This document shows, in pieces, positions 13,071 to 18,540 of a DNA stretch of 20,660 nt; the first letter of the stretch is position 1, and each line of letters begins with the position of its first letter. The DNA is from JAQGHB01 sp036384495 (GTDB taxonomy: Bacteria > Patescibacteriota > Saccharimonadia > Saccharimonadales > UBA4665). Position numbers and translations under genes: made by a program. Under the pieces are notes generated by a model that was not told the origin of the DNA, ran no database searches, and saw only the letters and a list, made by a program, of their open reading frames with translations. The stretch is from assembly GCA_036384495.1 (NCBI GenBank), contig DASVMD010000045.1:1-20660 (forward strand), given 5' to 3'.

Positions 13071-14708
13071 ATGACAGACATCGAAATCCCTTATGAAAAA
13101 GACCGCCACGGCCACTACCGCTTTTTCGAGATTTTGCCCGGCGCGCTAAGCTGGACGCTGCTGTTTACGCCTCTGATCCTCAGCTTTATTAATGTCACAG
13201 TGGCTGTTTTTGCCATTTTGGCGTATCTGTTGGTCTACTTTGTGCGCTCACTGGCGTATTCGGTGCGGGCCATTGCCGGCTACCGCACCATGAAAAAGCA
13301 TCTGACGCTTGATTGGAACGGCTTATGCGCCGATCTCGACGCTCGGAAAGTTACTGATCTAGCCATCGAACGCCCTAAGTGGCACTACGAAAACCTGCGC
13401 CTGCTGCACACCCGCAAGTACGATATTAGCCCCAAAGATTTGACTCACGCCGTGATTATCGCCACCGTCAACGAAACCAGGGAAGTACTCGAACCGACTA
13501 TCCAGGCCGTTATTGACTCCGACTACGACAGCAAACGAGTAATTTTAGTGATCGCCCACGAAGCTCGCGCTGGCCAGGAGGCCGAAGATCGTGTGCAAGC
13601 GCTGATTAAGCAGTATAAAGGCAGCTTCAAGCACGCCATGGCCGTCAAGCATCCGGCCAATATGCCCGGCGAAGTGATCGGCAAAGGCGGTAATATCACT
13701 TTCGCGGCCCGCGAACTTCAAAAATATCTGGCCGCTAAAAAAATGGACCCTGCAAGGGTGATTGTTACCACTCTAGACGCCGATAACCGTCCCGACAAGC
13801 GCTACCTGGCCGCGCTCAGCTATCTGTACTGCGTGGTGCCTGATCCGCTGCACGCCTCCTACCAGCCGCTCCCGATGTTCACCAACAACATCTGGGACGC
13901 GCCTACGCTGATGCGCGTGGTGGCCACCGGTAACAACCTGTTCTACATCGTTGGCAGCCAGCGCCCGCACATGGCCCGCAATTTTTCGGCCCACGCCCAG
14001 CCCATGCAACCGCTGATCGACATGGACTTCTGGAGCGTCCGCACCATCGTCGAAGATGGCCACCATTTTTGGCGCTCCTATTTCCATTTTGACGGCAACT
14101 ACCGCGTGTACCCCCTAAGCATTCCCATTTATCAGGATGCCGTGCTGGCCGACGGCTATATCCGTACCTTAAAAGCTCAGTTTATCCAGCTCAGACGCTG
14201 GACCTACGGCGCTTCGGATATCGCCTACATCGCCGACAAAGCCTTCTGGCACAAAAACAAGGTGCCCAAGCTCGACGGCCTGGCCAAGCTGCTGCGCAGC
14301 CTGGAAGGGCACGTCACCTGGGCTACCGGCCCGCTGCTGATCTATTTCGCCGCCTTTATTCCGCCGTTTTTACACCCGCAGAACCTAGCAGCCAACGAAT
14401 TACCCCTGATTGTCAGCCGCATGCAACGCATCGGCATCGCCGGTTTGCTAGTGTCGCTGTACGTGTGTCTAGTCACGCTGCCACCGCGCCCAGCCCGCTA
14501 CAAGCGCCACCGCAGCATTTTTATGCTCACCCAATGGATCTTTTTGCCAGTCACCAGTGTGGCCTACGGCTGTTTGGCGGCCTTCAACTCCCAAACCCGC
14601 CTGATGTTTAAGAAATATTTAAGCAAGTTCGATGTCACCGAAAAAGCCGTCGTCACCGAATCCGGCCGCACCGTCACCTCCGACGCCAACATCGACGTCA
14701 CCAAATAG
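13071..14708 (+). CDS. processive GT2-family membrane glycosyltransferase
   Basis: The product is 545 aa. Two N-terminal membrane helices span about residues 22-65. The GT-A catalytic domain starts with HAVIIATVNETREVLEPTI. The metal and sugar-nucleotide motif DAD is at 236-238, and the processivity motif QLRRW at 373-377 (QxxRW). The C-terminus holds three or four more membrane helices. The layout matches cellulose/hyaluronan-synthase-like GT2 enzymes, which polymerise sugars from UDP- or GDP-sugars on the cytoplasmic face and pass the chain across the membrane. The product is unknown; a capsule or surface glycan is likely. Codons here are visibly richer in G/C than in the 778-4212 cluster. 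The leaderless-type start is described at 13058. Confidence 0.85.
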   Translation: MTDIEIPYEKDRHGHYRFFEILPGALSWTLLFTPLILSFINVTVAVFAILAYLLVYFVRSLAYSVRAIAGYRTMKKHLTLDWNGLCADLDARKVTDLAIERPKWHYENLRLLHTRKYDISPKDLTHAVIIATVNETREVLEPTIQAVIDSDYDSKRVILVIAHEARAGQEAEDRVQALIKQYKGSFKHAMAVKHPANMPGEVIGKGGNITFAARELQKYLAAKKMDPARVIVTTLDADNRPDKRYLAALSYLYCVVPDPLHASYQPLPMFTNNIWDAPTLMRVVATGNNLFYIVGSQRPHMARNFSAHAQPMQPLIDMDFWSVRTIVEDGHHFWRSYFHFDGNYRVYPLSIPIYQDAVLADGYIRTLKAQFIQLRRWTYGASDIAYIADKAFWHKNKVPKLDGLAKLLRSLEGHVTWATGPLLIYFAAFIPPFLHPQNLAANELPLIVSRMQRIGIAGLLVSLYVCLVTLPPRPARYKRHRSIFMLTQWIFLPVTSVAYGCLAAFNSQTRLMFKKYLSKFDVTEKAVVTESGRTVTSDANIDVTK

Positions 14709-14715
14709 CTTACGC

Positions 14716-14743
14716 TTGCAGTTTCCGCGCTGTAAGCTACTAT
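14716..14743 (+). promoter_or_regulatory. promoter TTGCAG-N16-TACTAT, leaderless arrangement
   Basis: The -35 is at 14716-14721 and the -10 at 14738-14743, ending 7 nt before ATG 14750. The transcription start is predicted on the A of the start codon. Confidence 0.68.
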
Positions 14744-14749
14744 TAAGCC

Positions 14750-15583
14750 ATGAAACCACTCGGTGCGTACGTTGAACAGATCCGTGATTTCGTATACGAG
14801 CATGCCCTCAACAGAAATGTCCCTCCAGATTTTATTAGCACTAGGGACGAACGCCTTTATTACAGAGAGCAAGAACTAAAACCCCAGCTTGAATTGGCCA
14901 CCGACGAAGAAGTTATTGATTACGTATTTGATGCATACAGTACGCTTCAGGAAAGCATACAAGATCATGCCGATACTCAAACTGATGAACAGGCAATTAA
15001 ATCACTGAGTCAGGTGGCCGAGAATATGAGTTGGAATGAATGGAGGGAATACAAGTATTGGGCTCCGGTACCACCCCAACAAGCCGCTAACGATAACTAT
15101 AATTTAACTGCGCAGTTGGCTCTTGAAGAGCTATTAAAACGAGACCTCAACGAGGGCATCTTGAGCCGCTCGACGGGTCTCGTTATGAGTCTGCAAGATC
15201 CACGGCTAGCAAACGCTATGCTTGCAAAATGCAAGCCACTTCGACCCCACCTCTTGCGCATTATAAAGGGTCAACAAGTAACAGATAAGATTATCGTCCC
15301 TGAGCTTGAAAAGAACTTTAATGCCGTGGACCCAGGTGTGCTCGCGGCCATCCTGCACCACATGGAAGCGGGGCGTAATAACCGTCGCCAAGCACGGCGC
15401 GATAATAGGCCAGGACTACTAACGGCCATCAAAAACGGCGCCGAGCGCAAGCTCGAAAGACTGCAATCACCTATTGAGCTATATGATGACTTCTGTGAGC
15501 CACTTGAACAAGCAGCTAAAAACCTCCCCGTAAGCGTCCAGCTCCTCCAAAAAGCCCTCCACCGGCGACCTATAGCCGTTTAG
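14750..15583 (+). CDS. hypothetical helical protein
   Basis: Family not recognised. The product is 277 aa, soluble and almost wholly helical, with many charged residues. A C-terminal basic patch (NNRRQARRDNRPG) suggests contact with nucleic acid. No catalytic motif, signal peptide or membrane segment is seen. The start is fixed by the promoter directly upstream. It converges with nrdR and overlaps its end by 4 nt, so the two genes share a termination zone. Confidence 0.65.
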   Translation: MKPLGAYVEQIRDFVYEHALNRNVPPDFISTRDERLYYREQELKPQLELATDEEVIDYVFDAYSTLQESIQDHADTQTDEQAIKSLSQVAENMSWNEWREYKYWAPVPPQQAANDNYNLTAQLALEELLKRDLNEGILSRSTGLVMSLQDPRLANAMLAKCKPLRPHLLRIIKGQQVTDKIIVPELEKNFNAVDPGVLAAILHHMEAGRNNRRQARRDNRPGLLTAIKNGAERKLERLQSPIELYDDFCEPLEQAAKNLPVSVQLLQKALHRRPIAV

Positions 15584-15987
15584 TTCGCAGAATGAAAAGC
15601 CTGATAGTGCACACTGGCAGCCTTATCAAACCGATTGAGCGCCACTTGCACAGTCTGTGCCAGGTGCGACCCAATAATTACTCCCTCGCGCACGTGGTTG
15701 CCTAGTTTTTTGATCACCGTGTCGGTGAGGGCTGTGGCGTCGGCCAACGCAGTTGCTCGGTGCTGCAAACTGCCATAAATGCTCAAAAACAGCTTGTCGC
15801 GATTAAAAGCCCGGATGTGTCCTGCCGTGTCCAGTACCGCCCAGGAAGTGGTGTATTGTGCGACTTCCTCGGTCGTAAAAATCGCGCCACAATCATCGCA
15901 CCGACGCCGCCGCCAGACTTGATTGAGCCGTTTCTGGGGTCGTGAGTTTGTAACGTGCGTTTCCGCACCACAATGTATGCAAACCAT
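15580..15987 (-). CDS. nrdR: NrdR-like transcriptional repressor of ribonucleotide reductase genes
   Basis: The product is 135 aa, slightly shorter than the usual 150 or so. The N-terminal zinc ribbon has C3/C6 (CIHCG) and C30/C33 (RRRRCDDCG), followed by FTTEE as in NrdR. An ATP-cone domain follows (RAFNRDKLFLSIYGSL and the helices after it). NrdR senses dATP/ATP through the ATP cone and represses nrd operons by binding paired boxes. No nrd gene lies nearby. A palindrome matching the NrdR-box core sits immediately upstream of ATG and suggests autoregulation. The residues after the ribbon (VTNSRPQKRLNQVW) diverge from the usual DSR pattern, so DNA recognition might differ. Confidence 0.88.
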   Translation of the reverse strand: MVCIHCGAETHVTNSRPQKRLNQVWRRRRCDDCGAIFTTEEVAQYTTSWAVLDTAGHIRAFNRDKLFLSIYGSLQHRATALADATALTDTVIKKLGNHVREGVIIGSHLAQTVQVALNRFDKAASVHYQAFHSAN

Positions 15988-16047
15988 GTCAATATATTGT
16001 CATAGCCCTGGTAAAAATGCCAGTGGAAAACACACAAAAATATGTGG
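15987..16047 (-). promoter_or_regulatory. NrdR-box-like operator region upstream of nrdR
   Basis: CAATATATTG (15990-15999) is a perfect 10-bp palindrome and matches the core of the NrdR box (consensus ACACWATATATWGTGT) over 11 of 16 positions. It lies 3 nt upstream of ATG. A weaker second site, ACACAAAAATATGTGG, is at 16032-16047. The centres are about 45 bp apart, more than the roughly 31 bp common for NrdR box pairs, so the second site is tentative. Confidence 0.5.
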
Positions 16048-16079
16048 GAAACTGCGCCAGACAGGGCATAACAGATAAC

Positions 16080-16113
16080 AAAAAACCCGAAAAACCGTGT
16101 GGCTTTCCGGGTT
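16080..16113 (-). terminator. intrinsic terminator (minus strand)
   Basis: Read on the minus strand, AACCCGGAAAGCC pairs over 13 positions (a few G-T) with GGTTTTTCGGGTT across a 4-nt loop, and runs into six T. It ends the small unit that starts near 16270 and insulates nrdR. Confidence 0.8.
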
Positions 16114-16138
16114 ATGTGCGCTATGTCTCAGGATCCAA

Positions 16139-16270
16139 TTACTTGGCTGAGGCAGAGGCGCGGGTTCTTCGTACTCGATTGCTGGGTGTTGAAGAAGCAA
16201 GTTCTTCGTAAAACAGCTGAAAGGCGTCTAAAGCGCTTTGCTTATTGATACAAACACATCCCTGTTTAAC
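16139..16270 (-). ncRNA. promoter- and terminator-bounded short transcript with possible 43-codon frame
   Basis: A strong minus-strand promoter predicts a start at about 16270, and the terminator at 16080-16113 ends the RNA at about 190 nt. It contains no normal ORF. The frame that begins at the predicted first nucleotide with GTT is open for 43 codons to TAA at 16139-16141, and its later part is protein-like (QSALDAFQLFYEELASSTPS). It has no in-frame ATG, GTG or TTG. It is either a small RNA, or a leaderless small protein with an unusual start codon or a start I have missed. Coordinates cover the open frame only; the transcript extends to about 16080. Confidence 0.45.
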
Positions 16271-16276
16271 CGTTCA

Positions 16277-16305
16277 AGTATACGCAAAAAACGCATACTA
16301 GTCAA
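16277..16305 (-). promoter_or_regulatory. promoter TTGACT-N17-TATACT
   Basis: On the minus strand the -35 (16305-16300) and -10 (16282-16277) are each one base from consensus with ideal spacing. It is among the best promoters in the window, yet no conventional gene follows it. Confidence 0.78.
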
Positions 16306-16344
16306 TACTTTGGCCGTTAACGCTAATGCTTACAACAGGGTTGG

Positions 16345-16830
16345 TTAGGCAGGCTGCAGCGAATCATGATGGATGGATTCGTTTGGTGCCTGCTGCTGTT
16401 TATCTGGCAGGAGGTACAGGTAGCCAACCTCTGTGCTCTGACGGATTTTACCCTGCAGTTGTCCCAGAAAAGCTGGAGCGATGAAAGAGAAGAGAGGGAG
16501 TGGTTCATGGAGTATGTTATCGGAGTGAATCGTCAATTCTAACGGTTTAGCCTCTATGTCTATACTATTGGTTTCAGTCATCGGCCATAGGGTAACTACT
16601 TCCTTTGGCTTCACAAACCAACCGATAAAGCGTCTTCGTTTAGCCTGTATGCCTTCTACGGCTATACGTAAATCATTTGCGTAATTTTCAGAGGTAGCAT
16701 CGTCACGAACAAGGCGAGCAACAGCGTGCTTGCCCATATGTAGCTCCTCGATGCCCAATCGACGGGCGCGGAGGCTGGTATAGGCGGGCTTATCGACGGT
16801 TTCAATGAGTGCTTCTGTGGGATGATTCAT
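16345..16830 (-). CDS. hypothetical protein
   Basis: Family not recognised. The product is 161 aa and soluble. The N-terminal half is basic and helical (SLRARRLGIEELHMGKHAVA, then QAKRRRFIGWF). The middle is beta-like and acidic. The C-terminus is Gln/Pro/His-rich and probably disordered. It starts just after the tRNA-Val terminator on the same strand and has its own TATAAA box ending 8 nt before ATG, so it is probably leaderless. There is no signal peptide. No function is proposed. Confidence 0.62.
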   Translation of the reverse strand: MNHPTEALIETVDKPAYTSLRARRLGIEELHMGKHAVARLVRDDATSENYANDLRIAVEGIQAKRRRFIGWFVKPKEVVTLWPMTETNSIDIEAKPLELTIHSDNILHEPLPLFSFIAPAFLGQLQGKIRQSTEVGYLYLLPDKQQQAPNESIHHDSLQPA

Positions 16831-16837
16831 AGCTGTA

Positions 16838-16843
16838 TTTATA
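16838..16843 (-). promoter_or_regulatory. -10 box TATAAA, leaderless arrangement
   Basis: On the minus strand TATAAA ends 8 nt before the start codon at 16830, immediately downstream of the tRNA-Val terminator. Confidence 0.5.
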
Positions 16844-16848
16844 GTAAT

Positions 16849-16869
16849 AAAAAATCCGCACCCGGCGGA
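16849..16869 (-). terminator. intrinsic terminator after tRNA-Val
   Basis: The minus-strand hairpin TCCGC-N5-GCGGA is followed by six T (16854-16849). It ends 16 nt after the tRNA-Val CCA. Confidence 0.75.
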
Positions 16870-16884
16870 ATCTTTATTTTTACT

Positions 16885-16961
16885 TGGTGGGCGATATAGG
16901 ATTCGAACCTATCACCTCCACAACGTCAATGTGGCGCTCTAGCCAAATGAGCTAATCGCCC
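16885..16961 (-). tRNA. tRNA-Val (anticodon GAC)
   Basis: On the minus strand, acceptor GGGCGAT pairs with ATCGCCC, and the D stem is GCTC/GAGC. The anticodon stem-loop is CCACA-TTGACGT-TGTGG, with GAC. The T arm is ATAGG-TTCGAAT-CCTAT. The discriminator is A and CCA is encoded. It reads GTC/GTT codons and is followed by its own terminator. Confidence 0.95.
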
Positions 16962-17021
16962 TAGCTCTAACAGAGTATAACGATACAGGAAAAACGCCTG
17001 GAAAGCAATATAGGCCTTTCT

Positions 17022-18050
17022 CTAGTAATAGAGGTTATAGAACTCAAAGATCTGTGGCGTCAGATATTCGGCCGCATCTTTATGGTCAATATGTACTAAG
17101 GTTGAGCCCCTGGCCACTTGATGCCAGTCGCAGGCAATGCGATAGGCGAGCCGACAGATGGGGCGGTAGCGCTCTGTGATCCAGTCACGATACTCACCAA
17201 TACTAGTGCTGCCCTCAAGGGTACTCTCAAGCAATGCCGAGTAGGTGTCGTCCGCGGTCTTTAAGGCAATGAGGTCGTTGCGCATGGCTTCTCCGTCTAG
17301 CGGTAGTAATGTCTGATATTTTGGATCGAGTCGGCTGCTTAACTCGACAAAAGCCTTAAAGCTATTATTGCGATTAGCAAGATCGCTCCCACTGTCATTA
17401 ACGCTAGCCAGTGCCACCATCTTGCGCCCAATTGAAGCCGGCACTTCGAGCGCTCGCTGGAGCATTTCGTAGTTAGGGTCATCGCTTGGCGAACTCAGGC
17501 CACGGGCAAGTTGCCGTAATTTACCGCTCGTATAGGCGATTGCTAAAAATTTTAAGCCGGCCTGTGTATTAATCTTTATGGCTTGCGGGTCAGAAAGACT
17601 GTAGCTTTCGATAAGGCCGGCCGGATCATTAAAGCACCACTCCGGCTGCTTGGAGCAGATATCGGCAAGATGCCCTCTAAACAGCGTATCAACGTTATTT
17701 TCAAGAGGAGAGTCAAGGGCAGTTTGCTGAAGTATAGTGGGCTCAATATATACATGATAGCGGTCTTGTGCGCCGCGGGTAACTGAACGGATGATATCGA
17801 AGGCTGCTTGCTCGTGCTCTGTGTCAGAAGACCAGTAGTTAATGAGTAGGTCAAGATCGCTGCGTCGGGTAGCCGCCCCAAGCGTGGTTGACCCATAGAC
17901 CATTGCCGATGCAATCGGATACCGGTCATCAGCTGCGAAGCCAGCCTCAAAAACTTCCAGTATGTGTTTGCCAGCTTTTGCGTGGGCACCTGGCTCCGGT
18001 ACGTAACCTCGTTCAACTATTTCTGGAGTATAGACTCTTCCCATGGCCAT
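17022..18050 (-). CDS. nucleotidyltransferase-fold protein (aminoglycoside adenylyltransferase-like layout)
   Basis: The product is 342 aa from ATG 18050; ATG 18044 is equally possible, and TTG 18080 would add ten residues. The minimal nucleotidyltransferase signature is present: GS at 53-54 in VYGSTTLGAA, followed by SDLDLL with D65 and D67 as metal ligands. A helical C-terminal domain of about 200 residues follows, as in AadA/ANT or MNT-HEPN-type proteins. The family transfers NMP to small molecules, RNA or proteins. The acceptor cannot be told from the sequence, and resistance should not be assumed. No antitoxin-sized partner lies next to it, so a MNT-HEPN pair is unlikely. The promoter is unclear. 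Confidence 0.75.
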   Translation of the reverse strand: MAMGRVYTPEIVERGYVPEPGAHAKAGKHILEVFEAGFAADDRYPIASAMVYGSTTLGAATRRSDLDLLINYWSSDTEHEQAAFDIIRSVTRGAQDRYHVYIEPTILQQTALDSPLENNVDTLFRGHLADICSKQPEWCFNDPAGLIESYSLSDPQAIKINTQAGLKFLAIAYTSGKLRQLARGLSSPSDDPNYEMLQRALEVPASIGRKMVALASVNDSGSDLANRNNSFKAFVELSSRLDPKYQTLLPLDGEAMRNDLIALKTADDTYSALLESTLEGSTSIGEYRDWITERYRPICRLAYRIACDWHQVARGSTLVHIDHKDAAEYLTPQIFEFYNLYY

Positions 18051-18135
18051 TAGTATGCCACGAGGTTTATATCTAACCAAAAGCGCAAATACAAAATAAC
18101 GTCATAAAAGAGATAAAGAGGGGTGTGCGTAACAT

Positions 18136-18154
18136 CACATGTTATCCACATGTG
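18136..18154 (+). promoter_or_regulatory. inverted repeat containing a DnaA-box-like TTATCCACA
   Basis: CACATG-N7-CATGTG encloses TTATCCACA (18142-18150), a perfect DnaA-box match. It is single here, between divergent transcription units, so it is more likely a regulatory or chance site than an origin. Confidence 0.4.
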
Positions 18155-18179
18155 GAATGTCAGAAATACAGCATAAATA

Positions 18180-18211
18180 GGCTAGCCGCATAGTACTAGC
18201 CGTGCTATATT
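18180..18211 (+). promoter_or_regulatory. operator-like inverted repeat plus extended -10
   Basis: GGCTAG-N10-CTAGCC (18180-18201) sits directly upstream of an extended -10, TGcTATATT (18203-18211). The predicted start is about 18219. There is no good -35, which fits an activated or repressed promoter. Confidence 0.5.
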
Positions 18212-18218
18212 AGTTGTT

Positions 18219-18326
18219 AGGTGAAGTTTTGACGAGAATGTTTTGCCCCGAGGGAGCTCGGCGTAAGATATCAAAACTTAAGGGAGAGAGGTCGTGCATC
18301 ATGCGAGATTGCACGACCTCTTTTTA
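18219..18326 (+). ncRNA. candidate structured RNA upstream of the thrS leader
   Basis: A unit of about 108 nt has no convincing ORF. AAGTTTTGA (18224-18232) pairs perfectly with TCAAAACTT (18271-18279). It encloses a GC hairpin, CCGAG-GGAG-CTCGG (18248-18261). A strong intrinsic terminator closes the unit. I could not match it by eye to SRP, 6S, tmRNA or a known riboswitch class. It may be a stand-alone small RNA, or a first regulatory domain in tandem with the T-box if the terminator can be opened. Confidence 0.5.
18287..18325 (+). terminator. intrinsic terminator of the candidate RNA
   Basis: AGAGGTCGTGCA pairs with TGCACGACCTCT over 12 bp with an 11-nt loop and runs into T5. It separates the upstream RNA from the thrS promoter at 18345. 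Confidence 0.85.
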
Positions 18327-18344
18327 TTTACCTGAAAAACGATC

Positions 18345-18353
18345 TGATATAAT
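18345..18353 (+). promoter_or_regulatory. extended -10 promoter TGaTATAAT for thrS
   Basis: TG at 18345-18346 plus TATAAT at 18348-18353 predicts a start near 18360. The -35 is weak, as expected for an extended -10 promoter. Confidence 0.65.
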
Positions 18354-18359
18354 GAAGGG

Positions 18360-18527
18360 GAGCGTTGAGGCGGACTCACCAACCGCAGAGCTTCGTAAGT
18401 GTGGCGACGACCGACGTTACAGGTAGTTGCAAGAGTGAAAAGTCTAGGTGGAACCTCCTAAATGATAGGACCCGGACGTCTGATTGAATACCGTGCGAGA
18501 GTATTTCATCAGGCGTCTTTTATTATT
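18360..18527 (+). promoter_or_regulatory. T-box riboswitch controlling thrS
   Basis: The antiterminator is well formed: GTCTAGG (18442-18448), a 7-nt bulge TGGAACC (18449-18455), the TCCTA/TAGGA helix, then CCCGGAC (18471-18477). The TGGA in the bulge is complementary to the UCCA end of an uncharged tRNA-Thr, as encoded at 11689. The last bases of the antiterminator are shared with the terminator 5' arm, so the two forms exclude each other. The 5' half (18360-18440) can form stem I helices (AGCGT/ACGTT and GCGG/CCGC) and contains several ACC/ACG Thr codons, but I cannot assign the specifier with certainty. Low charged tRNA-Thr should raise thrS transcription. Confidence 0.88.
18475..18527 (+). 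terminator. T-box terminator hairpin
   Basis: A 17-position stem with a single mismatch (18475-18491 with 18501-18517, loop 18492-18500) is followed by TTTTATTATT. Its first three bases are also part of the antiterminator. Confidence 0.88.
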
Positions 18528-18529
18528 CT

Positions 18530-18535
18530 AAGGAG
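18530..18535 (+). promoter_or_regulatory. Shine-Dalgarno AAGGAG of thrS
   Basis: AAGGAG lies 5 nt before ATG 18541 and just after the terminator, and it sets the start. It shows that this organism does use Shine-Dalgarno initiation on long-leader mRNAs. Confidence 0.8.
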
Positions 18536-18540
18536 TTATT

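Noticed and set aside
13773..14087. Long antisense frames inside the glycosyltransferase, PlsC, thrS and similar genes
   Set aside because: They are shadows created by codon bias in well-supported genes on the other strand.
16017..16211. Plus-strand 64-codon frame near nrdR
   Set aside because: It runs through a strong minus-strand terminator hairpin and the opposing transcript, and has no promoter or ribosome site.
18142..18150. Replication origin marked by DnaA boxes (also TTATCCACC at 11631)
   Set aside because: Only single, widely separated boxes are present, with no cluster, AT-rich unwinding region or dnaA/dnaN neighbours.
18302..18370. Threonine leader peptide (ATG CGA GAT TGC ACG ACC ...)
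   Set aside because: The start codon lies in the loop of a strong terminator and has no ribosome site. Only two Thr codons are present, and the T-box already explains the regulation.
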